Source: Phaseolus vulgaris
Taxonomy: Eukaryota > Streptophyta > Magnoliopsida > Fabales > Fabaceae
Assembly: GCF_000499845.2 (NCBI RefSeq)
Contig: NC_023757.2
Coordinates: forward strand, 4,808,118 to 4,872,117
Direction of reading: 5' to 3'
DNA length: 64,000 nt
The translations under genes were made by a program, and so were the position numbers. This document shows positions 22,601-34,439 of the stretch, piece by piece; position 1 is the stretch's first letter, and each line of letters starts with the position of its first letter. Below the pieces are notes generated by a model, which was not told the DNA's origin, made no database searches, and saw only the letters and a program-made list of their open reading frames with translations.

Positions 22601-22966
22601 GAATGCCCGTTACAAAAAGACAACAACATAGAACATCGTGAAGTAGTAACACCTGTTCTAACGCATGTTCTTCACACAACCCGCGTGTGCAGCAGAAAAG
22701 AACAAACCTTGGTGGGGTGCCGAGTAGCAGTGATTCAAATCAGCAGTAAAACCCATGACACGAAACATGCCTCCTCATCAAATGAGGCCAAAAACAGCAC
22801 ACAGAACACACCTGGATTGCAAAAACACTTTCTTTTCTCTCAAAAACAGTCGAAATTTAATGCAATTAATTGAGAAAGAATCCTCTTTAATTCTTCCAGC
22901 CAGCAATCAATCCCCACCCAAAACAAAAATCAACAAAAATCAGTTTCCTTTTACCCTCTTTCCTTA

Positions 22967-22972
22967 CACGTG
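22967..22972. promoter_or_regulatory. G-box CACGTG, AFP leader/promoter
   Basis: ACACGTGT, a palindromic ABRE/G-box core 367 bases upstream of the AFP start codon, possibly within the transcribed leader. Confidence 0.6.
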
Positions 22973-23312
22973 TGAAACCGATCAAAGAAAGAAAGAACCA
23001 ACTAATTATGAATGATTCAAGAAGAAAAGTGAGGAAAAAAAATGGAGAAGAAAGGAGAGAAGGAAAAGGTGTTGTTTTGTTGGAAGAGAGAAAAAGAAGA
23101 TAGAAAGTGAAAGAGGAGGAATAATATTTATTTGAGGACAAAAGTACCCCTGGGATGTGATGGATTGAGTGAGGAGGGGGAGACAAGTGGGTAGGGTGAG
23201 AGAAGGGCGCGTGGGTGCCATGTGGCGACAACGACATGATTTTTTTAATGTAAGATGAGATTGCTGTCGAGAAGGACACATGTTAAAAGGAGGATGGAAA
23301 CAGACCAATTGC

Positions 23313-23318
23313 CACGTG
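23313..23318. promoter_or_regulatory. ABRE/G-box, AFP promoter
   Basis: GCCACGTGTC is a strong ABRE form bound by ABF/ABI5 bZIPs. It sits 37 bases from a second copy; paired ABREs are typical of ABA-induced promoters. Confidence 0.7.
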
Positions 23319-23349
23319 TCGGTGAAGATCCCGGCAAAGGAGGATGAGA

Positions 23350-23355
23350 CACGTG
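23350..23355. promoter_or_regulatory. ABRE/G-box, AFP promoter
   Basis: GACACGTGGC, the second of the pair. Since AFPs bind ABF/ABI5 factors, this pair would allow a negative feedback loop (inference). Confidence 0.7.
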
Positions 23356-23644
23356 GCTCCAACATTAATAATGATTTATTCTAGTTTGATTGTCGTGGTT
23401 GTTGCAGTCTCGGGTTATGTTGTGTTGTGTGTGCATTAAGTCGTGTCGTGTTCTCTTAGGATAGGTCTTTTGCGGTTCCACTTTTCTTCAATTTGTCAAC
23501 CTCTTTCTGTTTAGTCACTCACTGCCACCCATGTGCAAACCTCAACTTAACTCACCATCGTTTTTTTCTTCTTTTAGCTGTACTCCATCATTATTTAATA
23601 ATTTTCCAATAAATCTCTTATTTAATAACTTGTCAAAATTTATA

Positions 23645-23650
23645 CACGTG
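23645..23650. promoter_or_regulatory. Distal G-box
   Basis: ACACGTGG about 1 kb upstream of the AFP start. A single site, so weaker evidence. Confidence 0.4.
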
Positions 23651-23770
23651 GTTACTTAAGGGTGTATTAAAATAATAACACTATTTTCTACTACAATTCT
23701 TGTTAATAATGGACATGTGTATTCAGTTTCTTTCTATTGTTGTTCTTCCTTAAATTACAATTATTTGTGT

Positions 23771-24630
23771 GGGTATGTAATTTATAAAGTCAACTTTATT
23801 GTATTTGGTAATGTGTAATCAAATTATAATTTTCTATTTTGTTCATTTTTATACATTATTAGTTAAAGATAATTTTTAAAATAATTATTATAATATTTGC
23901 AGGTAAAAAAAAAAGGATAGTTAGAGAATATTCAAAATTGTTAGTAAGGTTTTCTAGTGGATGAATATTTTGTATTAGTAATATAATTATAAAAATGATA
24001 ATTCTAAAACTAATTTTGTGATATACGACAATGTAATTAAATTATATTTTTTTTAATTTTTATACATTTTCAATAAAATAAAATTATTTATATGTTTTTT
24101 AAAATGATTATCATAAAAATAAACTTTATTATATATAGTATTTTAGTTAAATGATTTCTTAATTTTTATACATTTTCAGTCAGTTAAAAATATTTATGAA
24201 TATTTTTTAAAGTTGATTATAGTTTAATTTAATTTTATTATATATGGCCGTTTGTGATTTAATCATAATATTTTATTTTGGTTTTAGATGTTAATAATTA
24301 ATAAAAAATTATTAATTATGAATGTATTTAAGAATTTTGTAAATATTGAATTTTAGTTTAATGATTAGAAAAGTCAACTTTATTATTTATTATATATGGT
24401 AATGTAATTAAATGTTTTATTACTGTCATAACAATTTAAGGAAAAATTAATGGAATTTTTTAAAGTAATTATTATAAAATTTAATTTTATTATATATGGT
24501 CATTCTTATTAAAGGATAATATAACTTCTTAAGTACGTTTAATGAATTTAAAATAATTATTGATAATTTTTAAAAATAATTATTACAGAAGTCAACTCTG
24601 TTACCTATAGCCATTTGTAAGTAAAAGACA
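23771..24630. repeat. Degenerate AT-rich tandem repeat (about six copies)
   Basis: A motif resembling AAGTCAACTTTATTATATAT followed by GGTAATGTAATTAAA recurs near 23787, 24117, 24219, 24372, 24482 and 24590. It is each time preceded by AAAATAATTATTATAAAA-like sequence, and in several copies followed by TTTTTATACATTTTCAGT. Spacing is irregular (about 100-150 bases, with one larger gap), so this is an old, eroded minisatellite. Confidence 0.6.
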
Positions 24631-26209
24631 GTCTAGAAAAACACTTACATTCTCAATACATATGGAGTTTTCTTTTGTTTGTTAGGAAAAGCCAAATAAA
24701 TTTCAGAAATAAAACATCCATTTTTATTTTCTTCTAATTCTTGTTTCAATTTTTTTTATCTCAAGCTCTTTTTCACATCCATTAGTATTGAGTCTCATTG
24801 AAAAAAAGAAATTTAACAATGTTTAAGTTTATCAATTAATAAGTGTGGCATAAATCTATCAAAGATTTATTAGAATGTATATGATTATGGGTCTAAAAAA
24901 AACACAACATCTATTTTTTATTTAATCATTTTAAAGACAGTTGTTCATTAATTAAAACATTAAAGACAATTTATTTATTTTAATCTCTCTTCTATAAATA
25001 TTTAATCAAAATTACTAGAGATGATTTTCTCATTAATGTTTTATTATTATTTTAATATATATATAAATTTGTTTTGATAATGTTTTTAAGGAATTCATTG
25101 AACCTAATATACTTATTTTATTTTATTTTTTACTGTTTTATCATTGAAATTAATCATTTTTATTCCATCTAACATAATTGTAATATAATAATTTTATTTA
25201 TTCATATTCAAAAAATATAAAGGTTGCTTCAATTTTTTTTTTTCATAATATAATTTTATTTGTGATGTTATAACTAAGAAAGTATGGATGTAACTTTAGT
25301 TTAATGTTTCGTACAAGCATGAATATGTGCATCTTTGTGCATGTGATGTAATCACAAATGTCATCATATTTTTTTTTTTAATGTGTTAAACTCTAATAAA
25401 TAATTGTTTGAATAATAAGTTAAACTCTACTAAACAACTGTTAAATATGTAATGAATTTGTGTGATTGTAACAATTAAATTTAATAAATATTTTATTTGA
25501 AAGTTTTATCCAAAATTTAAATTTATGCTACAATCCTATCCAACATCACAAATATAATTAATAAATAAGTGTTAGATATAAATGATTTATCACAAATATA
25601 ATTAATAAATATTTGTTAGATATAAATGATTTATATATGGATATTTAATTATAATTTTAATAATAATAAATAATATTAAGTAAGTTTTGATTATGGTTAG
25701 AGTAAAACAATAAATAAACAAATAAAGCTTAATTATATATCTTTTTAAACATTGAGAGGTAGGATACAAATTCAAGACATATTTTAAAAATATAACTCTA
25801 AGTTAGTTCTAGTTAAGTTCAGGATGTTTTTGTCCGAATAAGATAAAATTTAAACATGAACTTCAGTTACATGGAAGATTGTTTTATCCAAAAGAGAAAT
25901 CTCATTGTCATTAAAGAAGATTTTGACAATCACATAATTTATTCATGATTATGTATGTTTAGTGTGGTGTGGTTAGAATAGTAAAGTATCTACAAAGAAA
26001 GATAGGTTTTCTTTCAATAAACAAAAGGTGTCAAATAGTAAAAGTATTAAAAGAGAAACACCTTCTAAAAAGACTTTTACTCAGAGGGACAAACAAAGAC
26101 ATTTAATCACAATATTTTTTTAAGGTCAATAAATACAAGTAAGGCTATGCAAAAAAAAAGTAATGAAAGAGGTATCTTTGTAAATCCTTCATTGTTGTAA
26201 AGTATTATG
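24631..26209. other. AT-rich intergenic DNA
   Basis: No coding or RNA gene was seen. It contains a clean 44-base tandem duplication at 25545-25632. Confidence 0.4.
25545..25632. repeat. Tandem duplication, 44-bp unit
   Basis: ATCACAAATATAATTAATAA and following bases occur at 25545 and again at 25589, with very few differences. Confidence 0.85.
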
Positions 26210-26510
26210 AAGTGAACTTTGAGCTTAACTCAAACTCATAAAACCGACTTATGAGGTGAGGTTTGCACCCACTTATATACAATGAAATGTCCTAATAACA
26301 TATTATGGGTGGTCCGATAACGGTCCGATAGCGGATGACCTGATAAACCCAACAAACACTCATTATAATAGACTCAAAATTACTCTGATACCATATTACA
26401 AATGGACTTTAAGCCTAACTCAACCCTATAAAACCGGCTCATGAGATGAGGTTTGCACCCACTTATATACAATGAAATGTCTCTAGTCGATGTGGGATCT
26501 CCAACATAAA
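26210..26510 (-). mobile_element. TRIM-like mini-retroelement, copy 2
   Basis: On the minus strand it starts TGTTGGAGATCCCACATCGA at about 26507 and passes a GAGCCGGTTTTATAGGGTTG block. It then shows ATGGTATCAGAGTAA (initiator-Met primer site, near 26390) and an internal part. A second terminal repeat follows, lacking its first 24 or so bases (restarting GACATTTCATTGTATATAAG near 26303). This is the best preserved of three copies in the window. Confidence 0.7.
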
Positions 26511-26716
26511 GTTAAGTTCATGTGACAAGAAATGTGCTAAAGTCTTTGCTACAACTATACTAAACTAAGATAACACTTTTATTGCTTCATTCATGTAGCA
26601 TCAGTACTCAATATAGAGGAATTGCTTTTGGGTCAAAAGCGGGTCATGTGCTATTAAACGAAAATACATGCAAACTAAAAGTCCATTACATAATATGCCA
26701 CTAGCTCATCACATGA

Positions 26717-26804
26717 TAAAGTCTTTCATTTATGTAGATTTGTTCGATTGCGTGTGAGCCTAAAGTCTTTCATTTATGTAGGTTTGTTCAATTGCGTGTG
26801 AGCC
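26717..26804. repeat. Tandem duplication, 44-bp unit
   Basis: TAAAGTCTTTCATTTATGTA through GCGTGTGAGCC occurs at 26717-26760 and 26761-26804 with two differences. Confidence 0.9.
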
Positions 26805-26849
26805 TACTGGTTCATGTTGTAACATCACCTTTTAAGTTGATTTTGACTA

Positions 26850-27490
26850 TGTAGTCAGTCAATGATGGTAAGTGAGTGATGAAGTCCATAGATAGGTCTT
26901 CCCATAATTGAGTTAGATTGGGAGCGTTTTGAATTAATCCTTAGGATTTTTGTGGCAGTATTTGTTACGTTGACATGTGGAACATTGCTGAATGAAATTT
27001 TAACATCTCTAATCCAGTCGAGCCAGTAAAAAGAGGTTGCAACCCTTGCAAGAGTGAGTTTAAGACTCGATGACCCGCTGTGAGTGATTCATGCAATTCG
27101 CGAAGGACGCAGTGGTGAAAGTCTTGGGTAGGTATAAGAAAAAATTGGTGGTGGAAAAACAACAGGTCGTGGTGCTTGGAGAAGAGATTGTGCAACAGTT
27201 GGTCATGGGTGCAAACTCGGATTAATTGGTATCCTTCACTTGTGGACAAAAATTGTTGTAATTCTTTGAAGATGGTTGGCAAGGAGAGGAAATGGTGAGC
27301 AACAATGAAAGAGTTGTGGATCCTTGGGGGGACAGCGAATCGGCTACAACATTGTATTTTCCAAGTTTGTACATTATCTGAAAGTCATAGCCTTGTAATT
27401 TTTCCATCCATTTTTTGCTTTTCTGGTGTCTGAATCGTTGGGAAAGGAGAGTGTTGAGACTCTTTTGATCTGTAAATTTTTTAAAATGAT
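26850..27490 (-). pseudogene. Ty3/gypsy RNase H to integrase remnant
   Basis: The minus strand reads FTDQKSLNTLLSQRF, then KKWMEKLQGYDFQIMYKLGK and NVVADSLS (the end of gypsy RNase H, '.WleKL.gydF.I.Y.pGk.N.vADaLSR'). It continues with VLRELHESLTAGHRVL (integrase zinc-binding region) and WEDLSMDFITHLPSL (start of the integrase core). Frame changes and a missing core show decay. Confidence 0.8.
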
Positions 27491-27633
27491 TTGATTTCCA
27501 ACAAATACCGACGACATTTCTATACTACTTTTGTAATTGCATACATTTCACGGACATACACTGATGATGCTTGCAAAGCCACATTTTTTTACTGGGAATG
27601 ACTTTCTTGCTTGAGCATTGCACCCACGTTTTA

Positions 27634-27676
27634 AATAATAATAATAACAATAGTAATAATAATAATAATAATAAAT
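27634..27676. repeat. (TAA)n microsatellite, imperfect
   Basis: About 14 TAA/AAT units with two interruptions. Confidence 0.9.
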
Positions 27677-27759
27677 AAGAAAACTTTGGTATGTATAATA
27701 AAGTTCCCAAGTACGAAATATGTATTAGACCTTCAATAAATGTCTTCAGTTTTGTTAGA

Positions 27760-28540
27760 TTTTGTCCTCGATCAACTTTAAACGTGACATGCAATAAATG
27801 ACACAAGTTTGGTAATGCAAAGCATGCTCGGTTGGAAGTAGCTACTTTTGGTTGGATGCAACAGGCACAACAAAACAACAATCTAAAGTTTAGGGCAACT
27901 AATAGGATGTTTGTTATCAATGGAGTTGAGACTTCACAATCTAAGAGTTTGGTTAGAAGTATATGATCTATAACAAAAGCACAATCATCATTTTTGTTTG
28001 ATTATGAGACAACCAATTCTTTAAATATTCTATGAGTTGAAAGACTTAAGTTGTCTATTTATGAGTTAGAGTTTGATTTGTTGGTGTTTACACTAACTTA
28101 TGGTGTTATAGTAACATCATTTATATTGCGGAATGTCTGGTGGTGGTGGTTGATCAAGGTATAAGATCAATCTTATATTTATGTCTTTGGAAGGTCTAGA
28201 AGTCGTCCTGGTTATGGATAAGTCATTTTTCAATTATATCCTTGTAGATTGTGGCCAAAAGAAGTTTATCTTTCTTGGCTTATGAAAATCATCTCAGGTC
28301 AGCAAAATTGAAAGTGATGTACAAGACTGAGCATAATGCTTTATGCTTTTGACTTGTACTAAAGAAACATATGTTTATGCATCCGAGCATATGGATGATT
28401 TTTTCGAAAGAGATTCTATGACTTCCATCTAAAAGAGAGATAAAATTTGCCATAGATTTGGTTCAAACAAGACCATATTTGTTAGGCAATATTACATTGA
28501 AAAAATATGTGAAAATTGTTTTCCTCATGTTTCTTAGTAA
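27760..28540 (+). pseudogene. Ty3/gypsy protease to RT-start remnant
   Basis: The plus strand reads MFVINGVETSQSKSLV, a degenerate protease site (FDYETTNSF where the family has yDsGATHSFi), VERLKLSIYELEFDLLV, LIFMSLEGLEVVLVMD and ILVDCGQKKFIF. It then gives SKEILWLPSKREIKFAIDLV, the gypsy 'FP.dlpGLPP.ReieF.IdL.pG' boundary before RT. Replacement of the catalytic D-S/T-G and scattered stops show that it is dead. It is opposite in strand to the gypsy fragment just to its left. Confidence 0.8.
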
Positions 28541-31500
28541 GGAACACACAGAACACGTAGACAAACCTTTGTACTAGATCTCTTTATCAATGGCATTTTA
28601 TTGTGCAACAACTTTCAACAAATCAAAGTTTTAGTAGGAGGAATAAAATTTGCCCAAATGAACTTCCCCATCATAAGAAACATAAGAATTAAGAAAGAAT
28701 TTCCTAGCAACTTTTTTACTTAGCAAACCAGAATCATCCAAATATATTAATGTCAGATGAAAGAATTTCACTCTCACTGAATACTAGATATTAATGCTAG
28801 ACCAGATGGAAGAAGACTTATACAAAACCATATTCTTATATTTAGTTTTTAAGAATTTAGTTCTTACCAGTAAAGTTTAAGTCATAAAGCTATAAGGAAA
28901 ATCTCAGGTGAATCTAAACAAGTAAGCCTTTTTTTTTTGCCTAAATATTCAACACAAATAGACCACGTTTAAGTTTACTAGTGCACAATTGACTTCATTT
29001 AACAATAATCAAACATGACTTATTAATTTCTTCAATCCAAATAAAGTTTATAATCCATCTATCCACCTCTTTAAGAAGATTGATTCACCACTTATAAATA
29101 TGAAAACTATAAGGAAAAAACATCAATAATATTTGAATTTATAAGTTGAATTTCATCCATCATACTAAAAGTTTTACATTTCTAAGAAGCAAGCTTCGAA
29201 TGAATGATATCCGCAAGAGAGTAAATTTTGTGTATAATCTAGTTAAAATTATATTTTTATAATTTTAAAAAAATAATATATAGAGATTCTACATTTTAGA
29301 AAAAAGTGATATTAAAACATAATTTACACTATATCTTAATACTCTTTAATTTATTTTCTTATATCTACTAAATATTGGATGTAATTATAGTTTCTTTATC
29401 TTGTTTTCATCATATTTCAGTATATATTTTTCTGTTAAATTATATCATGTTTATCAAACGAGTCATTAAAATTGTACCTTTTAAATTGAGTATTTTATTT
29501 AAAATATAGAAATAATTTTATAAGAAATTCGAATTAAAAATATTTAAATATTCTATTTATGAAGATATTCATTAGTTAACATGGTTTTCTCCACCATAAT
29601 GTTTACTAATTATCTTATAATTGGAGAAAAAAAATGTGGATGTGTTTTGAAGAATTTAGTAGTTAACCCATTCTTCAAAGTATAGATGATTTCAAATATT
29701 CCATGAGAACTCCTTTGAAATAAACTATGTTTATACCATTCAAAATATGACACCTATAAAATAGAACTTTCTAGTGATGCTTATGTGGGATTCTTCTTAT
29801 GTAGTCAATGCAAATTAATTGAAAATTTCTCATTTCAACTTTAATTTTCACTTTATAGAATTAGATGTGGACACATAGCACTAGCCTCTAATCTATGCCT
29901 AGACCATCATATTAACAATTTTAACATCTATCTTGCATTTATTTTTTTCTTTCAATTTATTTATCTCTATCTATATTTAGTCATTTTTTTATCAACTTTT
30001 TCTAAAGATTATTTTTCATTAGAAAATTTGACTGCCCATTTTCATTTTGATTTCTTTTTTTAATCACATTTTATCTCTATTTTATAGACTATTGAGAAAA
30101 TAAATTAGATAAAATGAATACAAATAAATAAAAGTTTAAAAATAAAAAGCTATATATAGATTCCACTATTTTTAACCTATATATATGTATTTACACTCTT
30201 GTCTTGAGGAAATGGAAGAGATTGGGTCAAGAGAAAGAGTAATAATTTTGACGTGGTAAATAATTTATAAAGATTTTTTTATAAATTAATTATAAAATAT
30301 TGGAATAAGTAAAAAAAAAAAAATTCATAAATTTGTTTATCATTGTTTAGATCGAGCCAGCAAAAGATATAAAAGAATTCAAATTAGTTTCATAAATTCT
30401 TTTAAACAGTTTCGTAATTATCTATATTCTATTAAATTCAAAATCATTTTTCAAAATGTTTGTTGTTCTACCAATTTTTAAGGAATAATAGTTTATCTAA
30501 CGTATTATATGGGTATATTTAAAATAAAAATAAAATAAAAATAAAATAAAATGTAACATAATATATAATTGTTATTAAGAAATAGTAAAATATTTTATAA
30601 AGGAAAAGTAAACTGTAGTGAAAAATATATTCATTATTAATAATGAACGTTACATTTTATTTATTGAAAAATGAAAAATGAACGTTACGTTATTTATTAA
30701 TAAGTTTGGAGACTGAAATTTTTTAGTTCGAAAAAAATTGGTGAAGAAGAGAATAAAATATAGTTTTTTATGGAAAAGTAAAAAATGAAGAAAAAATGTT
30801 TTTGAAAATAATAATAGTAATAATATGTAATAAAATTTATTATAGTTAATCATATATTTTTAATAAAAAATATACAAGTTTTAATATGTTATATACTAGA
30901 AAATTTATTTTTTGACAACCAAGTTTTCTATATCACAACTTTTTTTAGTAATAAAATATTATATTTAAGTGAGTTAACTAATAAGCCAATAAAAAACATG
31001 TTATTTAAAATAAAAATTACTTTTATATTAATAGTATGTATGATAAATTATCAAAATATCATAATTCAACAAAAACACTGCTAAATTAAATTTATCAATA
31101 AATAAACTATAAAAATATAAAAAAAAAGTAATTGATATTTATCTCTAAGCAAATTCAGGTAAAAAAATGAGAGAATATCCCACCAATAATTTAACGCATG
31201 TTTAATAAGACAAGAAAATCAACATATCTATTATCCTCTATTTTTATACACGTTGTGAAACTTTAAACTCTTAGTACAAACTATATAGTTATAAAAAATC
31301 TCACTACAAGCTACTCCCAATGAAGTACCATTAATTCCATTTAACCTAATTATACTAAAGGGATTTCCAATTAACTTGAGTTTGAGTTTTATGGTATAGA
31401 AAAATCTCTAATAATAGCAAATTCCTAAATAAAAGAATGCATGCTTTCATTAGATTGATTAATAACTATATTAAAGTAGGTATATATAATTGTATCAATC

Positions 31501-33887
31501 AAATCGAGACTCTTAAATCACAAATAATTAACATTAATTAAACTCTCACTCCAACACTCTAAAGCAAGATCAAAATGAGGACTTGAGACAAAATCATACA
31601 TGTTGTCTGAAGATTAACCGTGAAAATCATGTTAATACAGGTCCATGAACTTAAGGGTCCGACTTATTCTTATAAATAGGTTGACCAACATCATACCAAT
31701 GTACGCATTTATTACACTCAACTACCTAAGATGAGTACTAACTTGACCATAAGAGAACCTTTTACAAATATCCTTCCAACGTATCGACCGAAAAATGAGA
31801 CACATGACGAACGATAACCACACGTATAAGGAGAAAAAGACCTTCCCGATCCGAATAGAATCAATAACATTCAAATTTTATTTATATGACCTACCAACGT
31901 CATCAAATCTAATAAAAAATTCTATTAAGCTAAATTTTAAAAATAACATAAATAAAAAAAATCTATACTTCTTAGAATCAAAGGAAATTTGCAAGAACAA
32001 AATTATTGAATTGGACATTTATTATTAAACCAAAAGTCAGAAGAATATAAAAAAGTTATAAGTAAATTTTGTAGTTAAATTAAGCATTAAGAGTGTGTAT
32101 CATACTACATATCTCTTTGAACTATTACCAATTAAGAAATCTCTCTAAAATTATCAAATCTATTGTTATAAATAGAATCGGACACAGTAAGCTCACCATG
32201 TATCATAAATCAGAGAGAATAACATGTAGATATTTATTAAATTAGAAATAATGTCTAAACTCTCAACTAAAGTATTATTAATTCATTCATTTAATCATAA
32301 ATTATTTTTTTATTACCATTGTTCCAAGTGCATTATCAACAACTAATATCCTTAAAATTTGATGTAATATCCTTAAAATTTTAATGAAATATTTTAAACT
32401 TTACATAAAGTCTAGTCCAATCCTAAATTTTACATAATAAAAGACTTTACAAAATAGTTTCATCTTTAAACAAAATTTCACTTTAACTAAAGCAGATATG
32501 TAATAAATGTGTACAAATTCAACACTATCAACTAAATTTTAGCTTTGATTAGTATTATTATTAAAATATAAATCAATATTTTTCTTTATGTATCAAATAC
32601 AACCAATCATAGTTGGAAGAAAAATAAATACACAAAAAAATATACATATTGTTGGTATCTCATAATCCATTCATATTCAAACATTATAGATTCGTAGTAA
32701 ATCTAGACACACAAATAGATAATAAATTATTATAGATTCATAGTAAACACAAATAGATAATAAATTATGTCTTTTGAAATATTTATGTTAAAAACTAACA
32801 TTCAACACAGTCTAAAATTTTGATCAACAAATATAGAAATAAACTATTAGGATAATTTCACTCCATCAACTTTTTCTTATGATAAAATAGATTTCAAAGT
32901 GTGCAAAGAAAGTCTTTCTCCCTCAACTTCTCATCATATAATATTTTAATTTATGTAACTTAAATTATTATTATTGAAGTAAAGAATTTTTGTTATACCA
33001 CATGTTCCTTTACTTAATTACTCAAGAATGCATAGACAATCGACACTTCATCCACAAATATATGACTAAATCAGTTCTAATTCATTTATATTATATGATA
33101 TTGATATATACTCATATCTACTATCAATACTTAAGAACATCTATTATATCTAAGTAAATTAAAAATAATTAAAATGGTGTGTAAATTCTATATACATGAT
33201 AATATTAGAAATATAACATTATTTCATAACCAATTAAATTTATTTTTAATAGATATTCTTTCCCTTTCAAAATAATTGTAGTTTTGTTCATAAAAAAGTT
33301 AAAATAATAGTAATTTCAAATTTTTAAGAAATATTATATTTATTTTTTATTTTTTTCAAAATAAATTATATTAAATTTTTAATTTATAACAGATCAAGAA
33401 TAATATATTTATCAAGAAAAAAATTATTTTAATAAATTACATCAACAGCTAATATATTTATTGTTATTCTTAATAGTTGAAAATTATTAAACTAAAATGA
33501 TTTTAAAATAAATAAATATAAAATTAATCAATTTTTATATTTAAATTGTGAAAGAACTGTTTTTAATGAAGAGTTCCTCCCTTGAATTTTTGGTTTTACG
33601 AAAAGAATTTACAACTTTCATATTTTAAAAGTATTACACACACACACTTATAATTTTAAAAAAAAAACACTTTACATTTCTTATATTTTTAATTAATAAA
33701 TTTATATATTTTTAAAATGATAGTCATTTTCTCTTATCTTATTTATAAAAATGTGTTTCCTAAATTTTCGTTTATGAAACTTCTTAATTTTAAATTTTTA
33801 AATTTTATTAAATATAATATTTGTAATTAAAATAAGACAAGAATAAGCTTTAATTTATTAATAATATAAATTACGTAAGTATTGTTT
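28541..33887. other. Gene-poor AT-rich DNA
   Basis: No exon-like frame was found on either strand. 31600-32240 is less AT-rich, with phrases such as TAAATAGGTTGACCAACATC and a later TATAAATAGAATCGGACACA, and may be a degraded LTR. A short imperfect repeat lies at 32680-32770. Nothing else stands out. Confidence 0.35.
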
Positions 33888-34051
33888 TTAAAAAATTAAT
33901 ATAAAACGTGAAGTAGCGTGTAAAGAAGAGTATGATTGACCGAAATGAGCGTCAAAGAAGAGAGAAAATGGCAAAGATAGGGTCAACGAATGTGGCAGAG
34001 CGTAGTGGGGGTGGGTGACCGGGAGAAGCGGTGGAGAGAAGGAGGAGGTGA

Positions 34052-34360
34052 CACGTGACATGGTCCCAAAGGGAGGGTCATGATGGAGATGGGACCCACA
34101 TGTCAAGTTGCGCTTATTTCGATTAAATGGAAAAGGAAAAGGACATGCAAAAGGACTGGTGTACGTGGGAATGCCACGTGTGTGAGAGGCAGAGGGTGAC
34201 ACGTGGCGCTGCGGGTGAGGGGAGTGTTCTGTGCCACCGCACATCAATCAACTACATCTGAGAGCGACCCTTCGGTGTCCCTTTGAGCCACCCTCGTGAC
34301 GTCAGCATGCGCACGTGTCACCCTTACCTCACGTTTTCCAACAAACTATAAAACTTTCCT
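34052..34360. promoter_or_regulatory. Isolated G-box/CRE island, promoter-like
   Basis: A GC-richer island of about 450 bases in AT-rich DNA. It holds four perfect CACGTG boxes (34052-34057, 34175-34180, 34202-34207, 34312-34317), a TACGTGG at 34162 and a palindromic TGACGTCA at 34297-34304. A TATA-like ACTATAAAAC follows near 34345 on the plus strand. Such clusters mark ABA- or light-regulated plant promoters bound by bZIP/bHLH factors. A short frame, MELLLCV, then begins at 34426 just before a GTAAAAA that could be a donor, but no further exon was found. A 119-codon minus-strand ORF across the island looks like chance. Confidence 0.55.
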
Positions 34361-34439
34361 TTTTTTTTTTCTTTTTAATCCAATGGACTTTCTTTGCTTT
34401 GCCATATAAAAAGAGAGAAAGTTTCATGGAGCTTCTCTT

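Noticed and set aside
21706..22873. Long plus-strand ORFs opposite AFP exon 1 (177, 138 and 168 codons)
   Set aside because: Antisense shadows of the GC-rich AFP coding exon; the minus frame carries the real EAR and NINJA motifs.
22887..23365. Minus-strand ORFs of 130 and 119 codons upstream of AFP
   Set aside because: Pyrimidine-rich leader/promoter DNA read as Ser/Phe/Leu; not in a spliceable relation to the AFP start and no family resemblance.
27525..27920. 131-codon minus ORF with Leu run
   Set aside because: The Leu run is the (TAA)n microsatellite read backwards, and the region belongs to a plus-strand gypsy remnant.
33888..34247. 119-codon minus-strand ORF across the G-box island
   Set aside because: Composition is Pro/Ser/His from reading GC-rich promoter DNA; no domain, no conserved-looking segment, and it runs through the regulatory boxes.
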